From Tetracladium setigerum (lineage: Eukaryota > Ascomycota > Leotiomycetes > Helotiales), in contig PZJY01000011.1 of the NCBI GenBank assembly GCA_031472005.1, forward strand, positions 496,001-560,000: a stretch of DNA of 64,000 nucleotides, read 5' to 3'. Shown in pieces: positions 38,401 to 50,473 of this stretch. Under the pieces are notes generated by a model that was given only the letters and a program-made list of their open reading frames with translations, was not told the origin of the DNA and ran no database searches. Numbering within the stretch: the first letter of the stretch is position 1; each line of letters begins with the position of its first letter. A program made the position numbers and the translations under genes.

Positions 38401-39892
38401 AGCTGATTAGATTGTTGTCTGGAACAAGTCGACGAGAAAATGGCGGAAGAAGACGATATTTGGTAATGCTATCAAGATTCAGAACCTTCTGCCAGCGAAG
38501 ACCATGTATGTGAGTTGTTTCTGATGTGGTGGGAGGAAGCCTACTTGTGAAGGCGCCGGTTAGTATTAGAATGGTCGCAGAAGGATGCAAGGTTCGTATA
38601 ATACCATTCAGGAAGAGTCGTGGGGAAGAGTAAGAGGTACTGCCCATGACACTGGGATGTGGCAAAGAGCCATCCGGCTTGGGCGTTGTATGCTGACTGC
38701 TGAGAAGGGATGAGAACGCCCGCAACCCACAGACGAGATGGACATAGTATATTGACTTATGGGAGTGGAGGGGAGTGGTATGATGTGGACATCGAAATTA
38801 CCAGCCCGGGGATTGCGCTTGGTATGGCTTCCATACGACTTTGCAGAGAATCGCCGTTGTAGAAATTTCGCTGCTGAAATGGCCGCTAGAATTACTCCAA
38901 ATATCGAGGAAGATGATATATGAAGCATGCAAAAGAGCATCATGTATATATGGTCAGTGATAGCTTTAACGTAAAAAATGTTTTCTTTTCATTCTCCATT
39001 TCATTCTGAGTGAACCATCTCGTCTACTTTCGGCGAGAGTCTAGGTCGGCGTCGATTTTGAGTTCCAATTGTCTTTGTTGATTCAATTTCGCATCAGTTC
39101 GCAGCTTCAGAAGCGACAGTATCAGTTACCATCCAAAATACATGGGCTGGCTCGAAAATGGTCATATTGCCAATGTTGATGGATGCGGAAGCATATACCA
39201 CGGCCGGATCGAAGGGAGCCAACTGAAGTCTCCAGGTTTTCTTGTTCGATGCGTCGCCCAGGCTATCAGCCGCTGGTGCTGATCTCCGCTCACCTTCCAT
39301 CCGCTACTGACATTCCTCGTTTATCAAATGCTTGTTTCTCTGTCTTTCTTCTCCATTCCCATCCCATCCGCTGTGAGTATAGTCACCTCTACTGTCCCCG
39401 CTTGCAAACTGGATCTACCTTCATCATCGATTTGGATACAGCGCTACTTACAGGTCCACGAGCCGGCATACATGGTAGGTTTACCGTTGCACTGCGGTGG
39501 CCTCTTGAATCTTTCGGTTCTGTCTCGCAGCACCAACTGATTGAAATGGATACATTTCACCTCTGTCCAAATTGCATCGTGGGTTTCCTTCTCGCCCTTT
39601 CCTTCATATACCATCGGGCCATCTAGTGTGTGATGGTACAGGTACAACAAATAATGAGGAAATAAATCAACCCCGTCAGCTTCCTTTGAATCATTGAGCG
39701 CCTGGAGAAATCTTTGTGGATGAAACTTATGTGTAATCCCTTCCTATGTTCCATGGTAACAACTCTCAGTATATTTACATATTTCCAAATACGGTGTTTC
39801 TGCCTCCGTGAGACTCATACACCCAGTTATCTCGTGTAGTCGCTGAAAAGATAAAATATTTTAGAACAGATGTGGGAACGCTACCATAAGTT
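35407..39892. other. Gene-poor accessory DNA
   Basis: 4.5 kb with no ORF I can support. It contains an AT-rich, probably RIP-degraded stretch at about 37230-37640, the second copy of a dispersed repeat at about 37745-37870, and a block around 39290-39450 that loosely resembles 22010-22190. Minus ORFs at 38300-38943 and 39094-39650 could be remnants of genes but show no recognisable domain. Confidence 0.5.
37745..37870. repeat. Dispersed repeat, copy 2
   Basis: Counterpart of 28921-29060, see that entry: CGCGACAGATTGATGCT at the start, GTGATGAAGCCTTGTTGG in the middle. Lies in non-coding DNA just downstream of the AT-rich block. Confidence 0.65.
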
Positions 39893-40084
39893 CTAGAGCC
39901 TTGCCTTTGCTTTTTCTATCGTGGCCCAACTCTGATCATCCGGTTTTCGATGCACCGTCCCATCAAGCCAAAACCACAGTCGAGGCAACAGAGCTGAACT
40001 TTCCTGCATAGTGCCATCAAATTCTTGAATTTCTAGGCGGGGACTGCGATATTTACCAATAAAAGTCCTAGCGTGTCTTGCCAT
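39893..40084 (-). pseudogene. Relic of the 3' exon of the acyl-CoA synthetase gene
   Basis: The minus frame ends WLDGTVHRKPDDQSWATIEK-AKARL-stop, against WLDGVVYRKLDDQSWATIEK-AKARL-stop at the 3' end of the intact gene (46002). DNA identity is high over the last ~75 nt and a weaker match continues toward 40084. Everything upstream of this exon is missing. It has the same orientation as the intact gene and lies on the far side of the NLR gene. Confidence 0.85.
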
Positions 40085-40321
40085 TTGAAACCTTAAAAGC
40101 TGCGGGGTCGCCAGCTGAAGATTGCGGCTGACTGGGCCGAGAAGCGTTACAGTACAGTAGCGCGCGACTTGGTTTAAACCTCAGTAATCTTTGAGGAATT
40201 TTTTCAAGAACCTTTTTTTATCATAAATATTACATCCCAGCAAACATACACCTCAAATTTGAACACCATCTCACTTCTTGACTGTCTTGGCAGGGTTCAT
40301 CAGAACCCAATACACCCGATT

Positions 40322-43300
40322 ATGGCCGGTATACAAGAGAGCAATTCAATTTCAGCAGAATTGAGGTAATTACTATATCCGCAATCTCGCACAAATCCTC
40401 GCTTTAAATAAAGCTCATGAATATAGCTCGAAACTTTGGTACGAGGCGAAGCAAAATCTGAATAAAGAAGAACAAGAATATCTCCGCGATTTCCAGGGTG
40501 AGAAAGGTGATAATCATGGAATCGTGAATAATGTCTTGGAAACCGCCAAAAAGAAGCAAAAAGAAGCAGAAGAGAAGCAATGGACATTCAAGCGTAGCGA
40601 TGGGAGGGTCGTTGTCGTGCGAGATCTTTTCTCCAAGATAGTCGATTCGGTCACCAAATTCCAAGGAGCCGTGGACTTTTTGGTGTCTATGGATGCCAGC
40701 GGACACTCGGCCCTTCCTTGGGCTGGAGTGAAGTTTCTCTTATCGGTTCGTCAATCCCTCTATGCTCACTCATGACTAAAACCAATTGTTATATAGATTG
40801 CCACTAAGGATTCCCAGAAATGGGGCTCGGTGATCGCGGGCATGGAGTTTGTCACGAGGGAGATTAGCTACTATGGCATCTTCGAAGTCATCTATCTCAG
40901 GCAGAACTTCTCAGCCACGAAACAACTTTCTGATGCGCTGGTGTGTGCTTATACAAAGATACTACAATTTCTGTCTGGAGCGAGACGCTACTATGAGCAG
41001 AATTCTCTCAGTATGTGCTTGCAATCCTTGTCTCTTGAGATTGAATATTAATAGTGGGTAGAGCGGTTTTTGGGCACCGCATTTTTGCTTGATGAGAATC
41101 TTAGTGACATAGTCAGTGGGATCAAGAGCGAACGAGACGATATCGAACGTCTGAGGGGAATGATTGATGGACAGCGTGAGCACACTCAAAATAGGAGTTG
41201 AAGAAGATGATGCAACTAACCGATTCTTGTCACAGACGACAAAGATATAGGAGATGGCATAGTGACTCTGAGTCAAGGTAAGTAGACGCCCCATCTCAAT
41301 CGTAAGACCTACTCAGTGTTCTGTAGACCAAAAGGCAAATCAAGACAAGTTGGTCAGCTTGTTGAATGGTCTAGCAGCACCTCTGGAGATTATGACGATG
41401 CAGTTGACAGATTTGACGGGTGAGGTTGGCGAAATGCATTCTGGTATGAAAATTTCATCATCTTCAATATGTGACAGTCGTGGAGCTAACTCTTTCCTTA
41501 GAAATGAAAGCCAGGAATAAGGCAGACGAATTACCGAAGATCTTCGCTCATCTTCAGCCAGGAAAAGTAGCCAACTATGAGACCAATGTTGAAAACCTGA
41601 CTCCTGGAACTGGTACCTGGATCCTGCGAAACACGTCGTTCACGGAATGGCTTGGAGGCAAGATGCCGGTTCTTTTCGTATCTGGGGGACCAGGCACTGG
41701 CAAATCATATCTATCTACGAAAGTCATTGATTATCTGCGGAAAACATACCTTGAAGTGAGCGGAGGCCGGAATCGCGTTGGCTACTATTACTTCAAGGAG
41801 GGCGACAAGAACACTCGCTCGGTACTCACTGCGCTATGTGCGATCGTATATCAGATCGCAATTGAGGATGAGATATATCGTATGCATGCCTCACAGATCT
41901 GTGACCGATCACCAAACTTTGCCATGGCCACGTTTGGAACAGTATGGGATGATTTCCTTGCAGCACAATATGGAGCCACTTCCGATAATCAACTTTTCCT
42001 TATATTTGATGGTATTGATGAAGCTGAAAGGGAAGAATTCTCGAACTTCCTCAAGTTTGTATCGAAGTCGCTCCTTCAAGACATCAAAATCAAAATCCTT
42101 CTCGTCGGACGTCCGGAAATGAACTCAATCATTAGAGAGAAATTCGTCAAATCACCTTTCGAAATTATTGAGGTTTCGAGCAGAGTCAATATTGATGACA
42201 TTAGGAAATTCAGCGAAGCAAGATATGACGAGTGCATCAAGGTGCCCAAAAATCTGAAGGGCTTACGGCACAATGTGATCAAGACTCTCACTGGAAAAGC
42301 GGATGGAATGTTCTTATGGGTAGATCTCGTTTACAAAGAGGAACTTCAATACATTCTAACTCCAATGAAATTGAAGGATGCCTTGGAAAAGCTCCCACAA
42401 GGCGGGCTCCCCAACCTGTACGACCGCATCTTCTTGAGAATCGAACATGACAGCGGACTGGCAAAGCACTTGGCACTACAGGAGCTCTTTATTTGGACAG
42501 CATATTTCAAGGAGCCTCTGTCCTTGCTCTACTTGAACGAAATTTTGGATCTTTCAATCGGTTCTCAGCACGCCGATGTGGAGGCTATCCTGGAGGAGAC
42601 ATGTGCCTCATTGTTCATACTTGTCAAGACGGGAGAAGTGCTATTAGCAGAATCAAAGCGGTGGGAAACTGAAACGCAAGAAGGTGCGGATGATTCTCAC
42701 AGAAATGCTGGATATGATGAGGGGCAAGACGATCCTGAGGAGCAAACTTATGATGAGACGAACGATGACGACGAAAATTATGACGATGAAAAGGAGATGG
42801 CGGAGATGGCAGAGGCGGATGAGCGGCACCGCAACCGCCAGCGACAGATCTTCGTCCACCTGCGACATGCTTCTCTCGGCGATTACCTACGCAGAGCAGA
42901 TTTAAAGCCCACCAATATTCTGCTAGGTGCAAAGCAAGGACAGATTCGTGTCGTGGTGACCATGTTGCAGATAGTCTGCAGAGGAGCCGATGCACCCCAA
43001 GAGCTCTGGCTTTACTTGATGATGGCTTTCTTGGATCAACTTGCATCACTAGATTGTAGCATCGTTTCAGAGGCAGACACGAAACTTATCATCGGATATC
43101 TTCACGAAATATTCACTTCCGAAACCCTTGGGAGGCATATTGCTAAGTTCCATCGAACCTCTGAAGGCTATCCTCTCCTTGGGGATGGCAGAGGTGACTT
43201 CTCCTTCGGACTGAACACAAGTCAGCAGGATGGTAATTCCCTCGTCATTCGGCAATGGCTTCAGAAATCCCAAGACACTAAGTTGGATCCTGAGGTTTCA

Positions 43301-45322
43301 AATTGGGCTAGGCAGATCCTAGACAATCCCTTAAAGCTCTTGGTTTCTCTGGTAAAGGTGTGCATCAGCGAATGGCTGGCGTGCAGAGCGGGAGGATTTG
43401 AGCTGTACTGGAGATTTAGATTCATTTGGAAGTGTATTCTTTCTGTAAGTACTCCCTTGCTTAGAAGATGACTCATCTGAGAAACACTTTGCAAAGGAAT
43501 AGAAATTGACAAATACGAATAGACAGATCTCGTTCCACCAGTTCCACAAGTTAATATCATTGACTTGTTGGACGACGCCGCTGATTTCCTTGGTGGTGAT
43601 GCATTCACTTTCATTGCCGGTCTTTCAAAGCAACAAGAAACAATGGGTATGCATTTTGTGATTGCGAAAACCATTTCTTTTGTGCGCCCCAGTAGCATAG
43701 TGGCCATTGCAGAATATCAGAAAGCCATCAAAATGGCCCAGGATCAAGGATCAGACGATGTGTTGAAGGAATTTTATTTGGAACAGGTCATGGCACATGT
43801 TGATGTTAGATTGCTCAGCGCCAACAAACATGCCCTGGAAGCGGTTGAGAACTACTTGAAGCTCGACGAGTCGAATGCGAAGGTTCTTGCCTGTCTTGGA
43901 GTCGTCCGCCTTCGACACGGTGACAATAAGGGAGCCATCGAGAGTTTTAAAAAATCGCTCGAACTGGACCAGAGAGACTACGAGGTTGGAATAGCCTTAC
44001 TGCGAACTTTATTCAGAATGAAAGACTACGAGGGCATGATGTTGCAGATTGAATACTATGGCGTTCAGTCAGTGGGGTCCTGGCTGCGTGATAGCTTCAA
44101 CCTCGACGACCACGAAGAAATCATTCATGCCGCACGCATGGTAAATAAGGTGGATTTGGTGATAAAGTGCTACGAATATGAAATTCAAAACACACAGCTG
44201 TCAGACCAGGATCTCAAGGACCTGAAAGACGCCGATCCAGCCAATGCCGTTCAACTAACATTGCGATGCCGAACGAGGAGAGTTGCCGTCTCGTCTATGT
44301 TCCGCGTATACTTGGGATGGCTTTATCTCGAAATTTTAGGCCAACCTGAAGAGGCATTTGAGCTCTGGAAAACGGCATTCTTCCAACGCAGCGAGTTCTT
44401 CAACATGGGCCAACTGACTAGCAGCGCCTATACAACAGATGTCATCCCCGACTTCTTCGCACTCTTCTCGCAGCTCATCTACGAAAAGGCCTTGGATCCA
44501 GATCCCGACCTAGCCAACGAAATGATTCTCCATCTTGAACATCTTCACCGGCGCGAGGAGGATTTCCAGAAGCTGGACAAGTTCCCTATAGGCACCAGTC
44601 TCAGAAACGTGAATCTGCTTCTGGCCAGACTCTATCTGAAATACGGAAGGAAAGACGAGGCGCGGAAGTTGCTGAACGATCAGTTTCAAAAAGCTATTGA
44701 TATCCTTGAAGATGATATCAACTGGAATGATAAATTTGGTTATGGCGCCCTTGCCGCACTACTATTTCTTAACGGGCAGTTCGAGAAAGCAAGGGTTGCC
44801 TCTTCCCTAAAGCGATTTTCCCTTCTTGGCTTTTCCGCTAAGGTTGAAACTATGGAACACAACGCTCTAGAAGATGCACAGTACAAGTCAGATATTGAAG
44901 GTGCTGAGCAAAAAGATGAGAAAGGCAAGGATCAGCAACCTTTGCCAAACAACCAAAGTGACAGCGTCAGCACCACTTCCCGCATCCATGATTACGACAT
45001 CTGGTCGGAAGTATTCTGTGCATGTGGATACTACTGTGAGGATAACTCAGGGAGAATCCTTTATAGTGCTACTCTTTACACATGTACAACATGCGCCAAC
45101 GTCAACTTTTGCGAGAAGTGCTACGACAAACTGCTCAAGGAGACGGGGCAGGGAAAAGTCTTCAAATGCAGCCGCAGTCATGACTTCATCCAAACTCCAC
45201 CAGACGGCTTAGAAGAAATTGAGGATCAGAACATAACGATAAATGGGAAGAATATTTCGTTTGCAGATTGGATTGATGAAGTACAAAAAGAATGGAAAAC
45301 CGGACTCTGCTTCAAGTCTTAA
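40322..45322 (+). CDS. NLR-like STAND protein: helical N-domain, NACHT, TPR, ZZ-like zinc finger
   Basis: Eight exons keep phase throughout: 40322-40328, 40366-40745, 40797-41010, 41062-41175, 41236-41277, 41327-41443, 41502-43444 and 43523-45322, about 1538 residues. The first tiny exon and its 37-nt intron are the least certain; 43647-43712 is an optional in-frame intron. The N-terminal part (LPWAGVKFLL..QKWGSVIAGMEFV) matches the helical domain found N-terminal in many fungal NACHT proteins. The NACHT ATPase has Walker A GGPGTGKS (41683-41706) and Walker B-like LFLIFDGIDEAE (about 41993-42028). An acidic linker (about 42680-42830) is followed after 43.7 kb by TPR-like helices (KVLACLGVVRLRHGDNKGA). 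The C-terminus has CACGYYC, CTTCANVNFCEKCYDK and CSRSHDF, a ZZ-like finger. Fungal STAND proteins act in non-self recognition and regulated cell death (family knowledge); the ligand is unknown. Confidence 0.85.
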
Positions 45323-45889
45323 AGTCTGGAAGCCAAGCTCTATATCCCATCGCTGCAGGGCTCAAGGTCAAGTGTTGAGAATGCCGGACTAAGGACCTCG
45401 TTTAGCCAGCACTTGGATATATAGGGACCTTCTCTCCCTGGACCCTTGCTCTCCAGAAATCATAATACCAACTTTCGAGAAGACCCCTTTTCATCTGATC
45501 TTACGTATAAGTATCGTTACAACTGAGTGTAACCAACAATAAAAGCTGTTGCCGTCTAAATAGAGTGCTCAATAGTCTCGAACAATTCCCAAGATACGCT
45601 TCCTATTTTGATTTCACGATTTCTATTGAACCTGTGAATCGACTTAGAATCCACATGTTTCGTCTGTTTTGCAGCAGCCTGTTTTATAGCCTGTTTTACA
45701 GTCTTTTTTGCATTAAATGTAAGGTATATGCTATCAGAAGGAGTATTTGAATTATCAGCAATGCGATAATGCTAGAACCCCTTGATTTATATATATATAC
45801 ACATATATATAAATTAAGAGGATTTAGTATTATTATATTACAAATAATCCCAATACGCTTTTCAATAACTTATACCTTATATATAATAT

Positions 45890-45946
45890 AAAATACGTTA
45901 CAAAATACGTCTTAAAATACGTCATAAAATAAGTTATAAAATAACG
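45890..45946 (+). repeat. 12-bp AT-rich tandem repeat
   Basis: Nearly five units of AAAATACGTnnn (for example AAAATACGTTAC, AAAATACGTCTT, AAAATACGTCAT, AAAATAAGTTAT) sit in the very AT-rich convergent intergenic space between the NLR gene and the acyl-CoA synthetase gene, next to a TATATATA tract at about 45788-45810. Confidence 0.9.
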
Positions 45947-46001
45947 AGAAGATATTAAGAACAGATGCATAGGCAATACTACGAATATAAATTTTAGAAT
46001 G

Positions 46002-48176
46002 TTACAGTCTCGCCTTTGCCTTTTCTATAGTAGCCCAACTCTGATCATCCAGTTTTCGATAAACGACCCCATCAAGCCAATATAATCTATCCCCATCCAT
46101 CTTGTCTAGTGAAGGGTTCCAAGGCCGATTTTTGACAACATCTTTGGCATGTTTAAATGTTGCGCCAGTTGCAATCCTAAAGTAATAATTAAATTTCATT
46201 AGAAATAAAATCGTACAGGACAAGAGTTCAAAACTTGGAACTCACTGATGAATAAACCGCACCAGTCGAGGGACAGCATAATTTGGAAGACCACGAGACA
46301 CCAAATTGGCATAGAGACTGGTGATGCAAGTTTTCTCCGTCGAAAAGCTATCAGGATCCAGGGTAATGCCAGCAGCACCAACTTGGCCATCGTAACTATG
46401 ATACAGTGTTAGGGCGATATCTCACAACAAAAACATAAACAAATCGAGTGACCTACCCTTGGAGTTTTACACCAAACACGATTACATCGCTCACATTTGG
46501 CATTTCAGAGATGAAACCTCTCACCTCTCCTGCGCTCACGTTCTCTCCCTTCCAACGAAACGTGTCTCCAGTTCTGTCATGAAATCGAACCCAGCCATGA
46601 TGATCCCGCAAGAGGAGATCCCCAGTTCTTTGAAATACATCTCCCTTTTTGAACACATCTCGCACAATCTTCAACTGTGTTGCCTCGGGGTTATTGAGGT
46701 ACTCGGAATAGAAATCCATAGAGCGAACTCGGCCAATGGCTTCACCCGGTTCACCCAATTTGGCTAGAACACAGAATCCTGATTTGGGATCTCTCCAGAG
46801 GTTTTCTTTCTGGTGATCATACCGGACCAGGTAAGTGTCATTTTCGAGAAACCTCCCGAGCGGACCGGCAAATCCAACCATACCTGACCCCGCCTGGCCG
46901 AATGTAAAGTTGTCGAATTTGGCAATTCCTTCTGTCGAGCGATAGACTTCGCGAATCTCGGGTATATTGTAACGTTCTTTAAACTTGTCCCAGATATCTT
47001 TCTGAAGTCCGTTACCAGTTGCCACGATACATTTATGTTCCCGATCATGCTCCGATGGGGGCGCGGCGAGCAAATATCGGCACAATTCTCCCACATACAA
47101 CATTCGAGTGGCGCCACTAGCTTTGAGATCTCTGGAAAATCCAGAGGCGGAGAATTTGCGTGCGAGGCAAAAGGTGCCTGAAGAATTAACGGCATATGCT
47201 AAACCGGTGAATAAGCACGTTGCGTGGAAAAGCGGGAGTGCAGAGTAGATCCTCAGTGGGAAGTATCTTTTGGGGTTGTTGAGATCCCGTGGTACAGGAA
47301 GGGAAACCATCATAAGGAGGAAATTTTTGATGGAAACGGCTTTTGGCTTTCCAGTGGTACCAGATGTGTAAATCAACACGCCGACGTCATGAGGTCCTCG
47401 CTTTGGACGAGTGAAATCGTTTGGCGTTGAGATTTCAGAGAGAACCTTTTGATTGACCAGATATCCGATCATCAAGCTTTCATCTGGTGAAGAGACGAGG
47501 TCCTCAAAAGACCCGAGACTCAGTGACAGGCATGGCAGTCTATTTTCAGTATTGGTTTCCCTGACAAATTTGACAATGTCCGGGGTTGCTACCACAACTT
47601 TAGCCGTGGCGATATTAACACAATGTAAAAGTGTATCACCTATGAATGTTAGCTTTATATCACGCTCAATTGCGCTAATTTATTGCACTTACGTCTGAGT
47701 GTCGCATTTACCAAGGCTGCTACAGCTCCCAATTTTGCGATTGCATATATCGTAAACACCATTTCCGGAGAGTTCGTCATAAAAACAGCAACAAAATCCC
47801 CTGATCGAATCCCCCGCTCATGAAGCACCCAGGCCAACCGATCTACCTCTATTATCAACCTAGTCAGTCCTGCTATAAAATACCTTGACGGTATAAGCTT
47901 TTAGATTTTCTTACGGTTGATGAATTCTGCGTAGGTCCATGTCCTGCCCTCAAACCACAGCGCTTCTGCTTCTGGATTCGCAAACTCCAATAGTCGATAG
48001 AGTGTTGATTCATTAGCAACTTTTTTGAGTTGAATGGCGAGTCGTTTTGAGAATGATCGATTATCCAGATACTGCCCGACATCGTAGCCCAAGGAAAGTC
48101 GAGCATTTATAAATGCTGCACCGAGCGCTGTAGCTACTCCAGCTAGAACAATCTCTGGGGGTGCTAGAGGAATCAT
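46002..48176 (-). CDS. Very-long-chain acyl-CoA synthetase (FAT1/FATP type), peroxisomal signal
   Basis: Five minus-strand exons keep phase: 48176-47915, 47848-47693, 47639-46457, 46395-46246 and 46176-46002, 641 residues, the usual length. It activates fatty or aromatic carboxylic acids with ATP and CoA. Seen motifs are AMP-binding LIYTSGTTGKPKAV, YRSTEG, the adenylation hinge GDLLLRDHHGWVRFHDRTGD and FRWKGENVSAGEV. The N-terminal hydrophobic helix (EIVLAGVATALGAAFI) is typical of FAT1/FATP proteins. It ends KARL-stop; ARL fits the PTS1 consensus, so peroxisomal targeting is likely. It is divergent from the PTS2-bearing thiolase gene with 443 bp between starts, which suggests joint use in beta-oxidation. 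The real substrate (fatty, phenylpropanoid or other acid) cannot be told from sequence. The gene is intact. Confidence 0.9.
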
Positions 48177-48619
48177 GACTGAAGCTTGAGTATACCAATC
48201 TGATGATCAAAGTTTCGATGACCCGTGAGAAGTGCTTGAAGTGCGATGCAAATCTCTGGAAGAAAACTTGAATCAAAAACTGAATGAATGATGAACAAAA
48301 GACATTTGTAGCAATAAAAGAGAGAAGTCTCTGAATAATTGGGCATGCTTCTTTTGTTTAGGCTGGCATAAGTAAAGCTGTGGCACGTTACTGTAGAGTT
48401 AAAATGCCCCACACCCCACATCAACAGTAATAACCGAGGTTTGGTTCCTCCACATCCCATTCTTACATCGACGATTGACATTATTAAAATTAAAATAATC
48501 CTCTTTCACAGCTGCTTAAGTTCCTTCAAATAAGCAAAAGGACAATCGAGGAAAACTTTCCAGTAACAATCCTTCACAATCCTTCATAATCCTTCAAAAT
48601 TGAAAAAGCTTTCACGATC
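48177..48619. promoter_or_regulatory. Bidirectional promoter, acyl-CoA synthetase / thiolase
   Basis: 443 bp between two divergent start codons. It contains GCCCCACA directly followed by CCCCACA (48406-48420), the first member of the motif set described in the findings. Confidence 0.6.
48406..48413 (+). promoter_or_regulatory. GCCCCACA cluster motif, site 1
   Basis: Exact GCCCCACA, followed by a second CCCCACA at 48414, in the acyl-CoA synthetase/thiolase promoter. Matches the CreA/Mig1-type core (SYGGRG on the complement); which factor binds is unknown. Confidence 0.5.
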
Positions 48620-50208
48620 ATGTCGTCACCACAACAGAGACTAGCATCTGTTTCCGCCCAACTTGACCCCCGGTCCCGAATTGATAATATACTCCAAAAA
48701 CATCCAGACGACATAGTACGATGCCTTTCATCTTAAACTCAGTTTCTTAGTGTTATCTTCATGCTAATGCACCAAAAGGTCTTCACGGTCTCTCTTAGAA
48801 CCGCCTTAACGAAAGCAAAGAAAGGGTATCTGAAGGACACTCAGCTCGAGAATCTGTTAATCCACCTCCTCACTGTAAGCGTCATCCAAACCCCCAAAAA
48901 CCATTGTCCAAAGCCAAAACATTCCCACTAACAAGACACTATATACCTAGGCCGTAAAGAAAAAGTCCAACCTGGACCCCTCCCTCGTCGAAGAAATCGT
49001 CCTCGGAAACGTCCTCCACCCCAGTCCAGCCTACACCATCCGAGCTTCCGCCCTCGCATCCGGGTTCCCAGCAAGCACCGCCGCATCTACAGTGAGCAGA
49101 TGGTGTTCATCCGGTCTCCTCGCAGTTCAAAGCGTCGCTAACCAGATCTCCGCTGGTAACATCGATATTGGAATTGCCATTGGAGCAGAAAGTATGAGCA
49201 ATAACCCTGATAACGGTGCTCCCCCCTTCGGAGAAGAGATTATGAGTGATCCTGTTGCAATTGACACTACGAAGGTTATGGGGTGGACTTCTGAGAATGT
49301 AGCGGGGGATTTTGGGATTTCTAGAGAGGCGCAAGATGAGCTTGCTGCGTTGTCGTTTCAGAGAGCGGAAGTGTCGCAGAAAGCTGGATGGCCGAATGTT
49401 GATGAGATTGTGCCTCTTGTGACAAAGTGGAAAGATATTAAAACAGGCCAAGAATCAACAGTAACAGTAAGCAAAGACGACGGAGTACGCTACGGAACAA
49501 CCAAAGAATCCCTGAGCAAGATCAGAGCAGCTTTCCCGCAGTGGAAACCGAGCACAACAACCGGTGGAAACGCATCTCAAATCACAGACGGTGCAGCGGC
49601 TGTACTTCTCATGCGTCGAAGTACCGCTGAACGTCTCGGTCAGCCAATTTTGGGGAAGTTTGTGCAGTCGACTGTGGTAGGTTTGGAGCCGAGGATTATG
49701 GGAATTGGACCTACACTTGCTATTCCAAAGTTGTTGGGGAAAGTTGGTCTGGGGATTGGTGATGTGGATATTTTTGAGATTAATGAGGCGTTTGCTTCTA
49801 TGGTATGTCATCATATATCCCATCTTGCTTTTATGTGACACTACTTCCGATGGCTGATTCGTTTGTGTATCGTAGCTTGTTTACTGTGTTCGAAAGTTGG
49901 GTCTTGATATCAGTAAAGTTAATCCTCGTGGAGGTGCCATGTAAGTTTTGCTCTCCAGGTGGAATCAGATTGTTTTTTTCAAGTTTTCTGAAAGCCATTT
50001 AGTGCTTTTGGACATCCGCTTGGCTGCACGGGCACCAGACAAATTGTCACTGCTCTTTCGGAGTTGAAGAGAACTGGCAAGAAGATTGCGGTCACATCAA
50101 TGTGTGTGGGCACGGTAAGAAATCACATTTCCCAAAACCCAAGGAACTTTTGCTGAGATTATACTCTAGGGTATGGGTATGGCGGCTTTAATTGTTTCGG
50201 AGCAGTAA
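48620..50208 (+). CDS. Peroxisomal 3-ketoacyl-CoA thiolase
   Basis: Six exons, 48620-48715, 48779-48874, 48951-49802, 49876-49940, 50003-50114 and 50170-50208, give 419 residues with all phases consistent. It catalyses thiolytic cleavage of 3-ketoacyl-CoA, the last step of beta-oxidation. The three catalytic elements are present: nucleophile Cys116 in SRWCSSGL, His374 in AFGHPLGCTG and Cys404 in MCVGTGMG. Residues 7-15, RLASVSAQL, fit the PTS2 consensus (R/K)(L/V/I)x5(H/Q)(L/A), placing it in the peroxisome. Divergently paired with an acyl-CoA synthetase ending in a PTS1-like ARL. A housekeeping thiolase elsewhere in the genome is likely, and this copy may be specialised for the cluster substrate (inference). 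The gene is intact. Confidence 0.93.
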
Positions 50209-50473
50209 GTTACTACAGCGAAAGATCTTGGGACAGTCATGTTAGTGGTCAGATCGTCATGTAGACACCATCTTGGTGATCCTTGATTCCAGCGAGGTTG
50301 AATTTCCATGTCCAGATTGTACACAAAGTTTCATTAGATTGTAGATAAATCAATCATTGTATTTAAGTTCTAGCTCCACTCAAAATACATCTGTTATTGA
50401 TCCTGACCGAACTGAATAACAATCTTTCCCACAACCTACACACAATATCAGCATTAAGATCTTAGGAAAGAGC

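Noticed and set aside
38197..38943. Overlapping minus ORFs that might form a small gene with an N-terminal TM
   Set aside because: No consistent splice solution and no recognisable domain; left inside the gene-poor region.
39094..39650. Two minus ORFs with a secreted-protein look (for example SASINIGNMTIFEPAHVFW)
   Set aside because: Stops between them and no start or signal peptide; perhaps remnants, not supportable as a gene.
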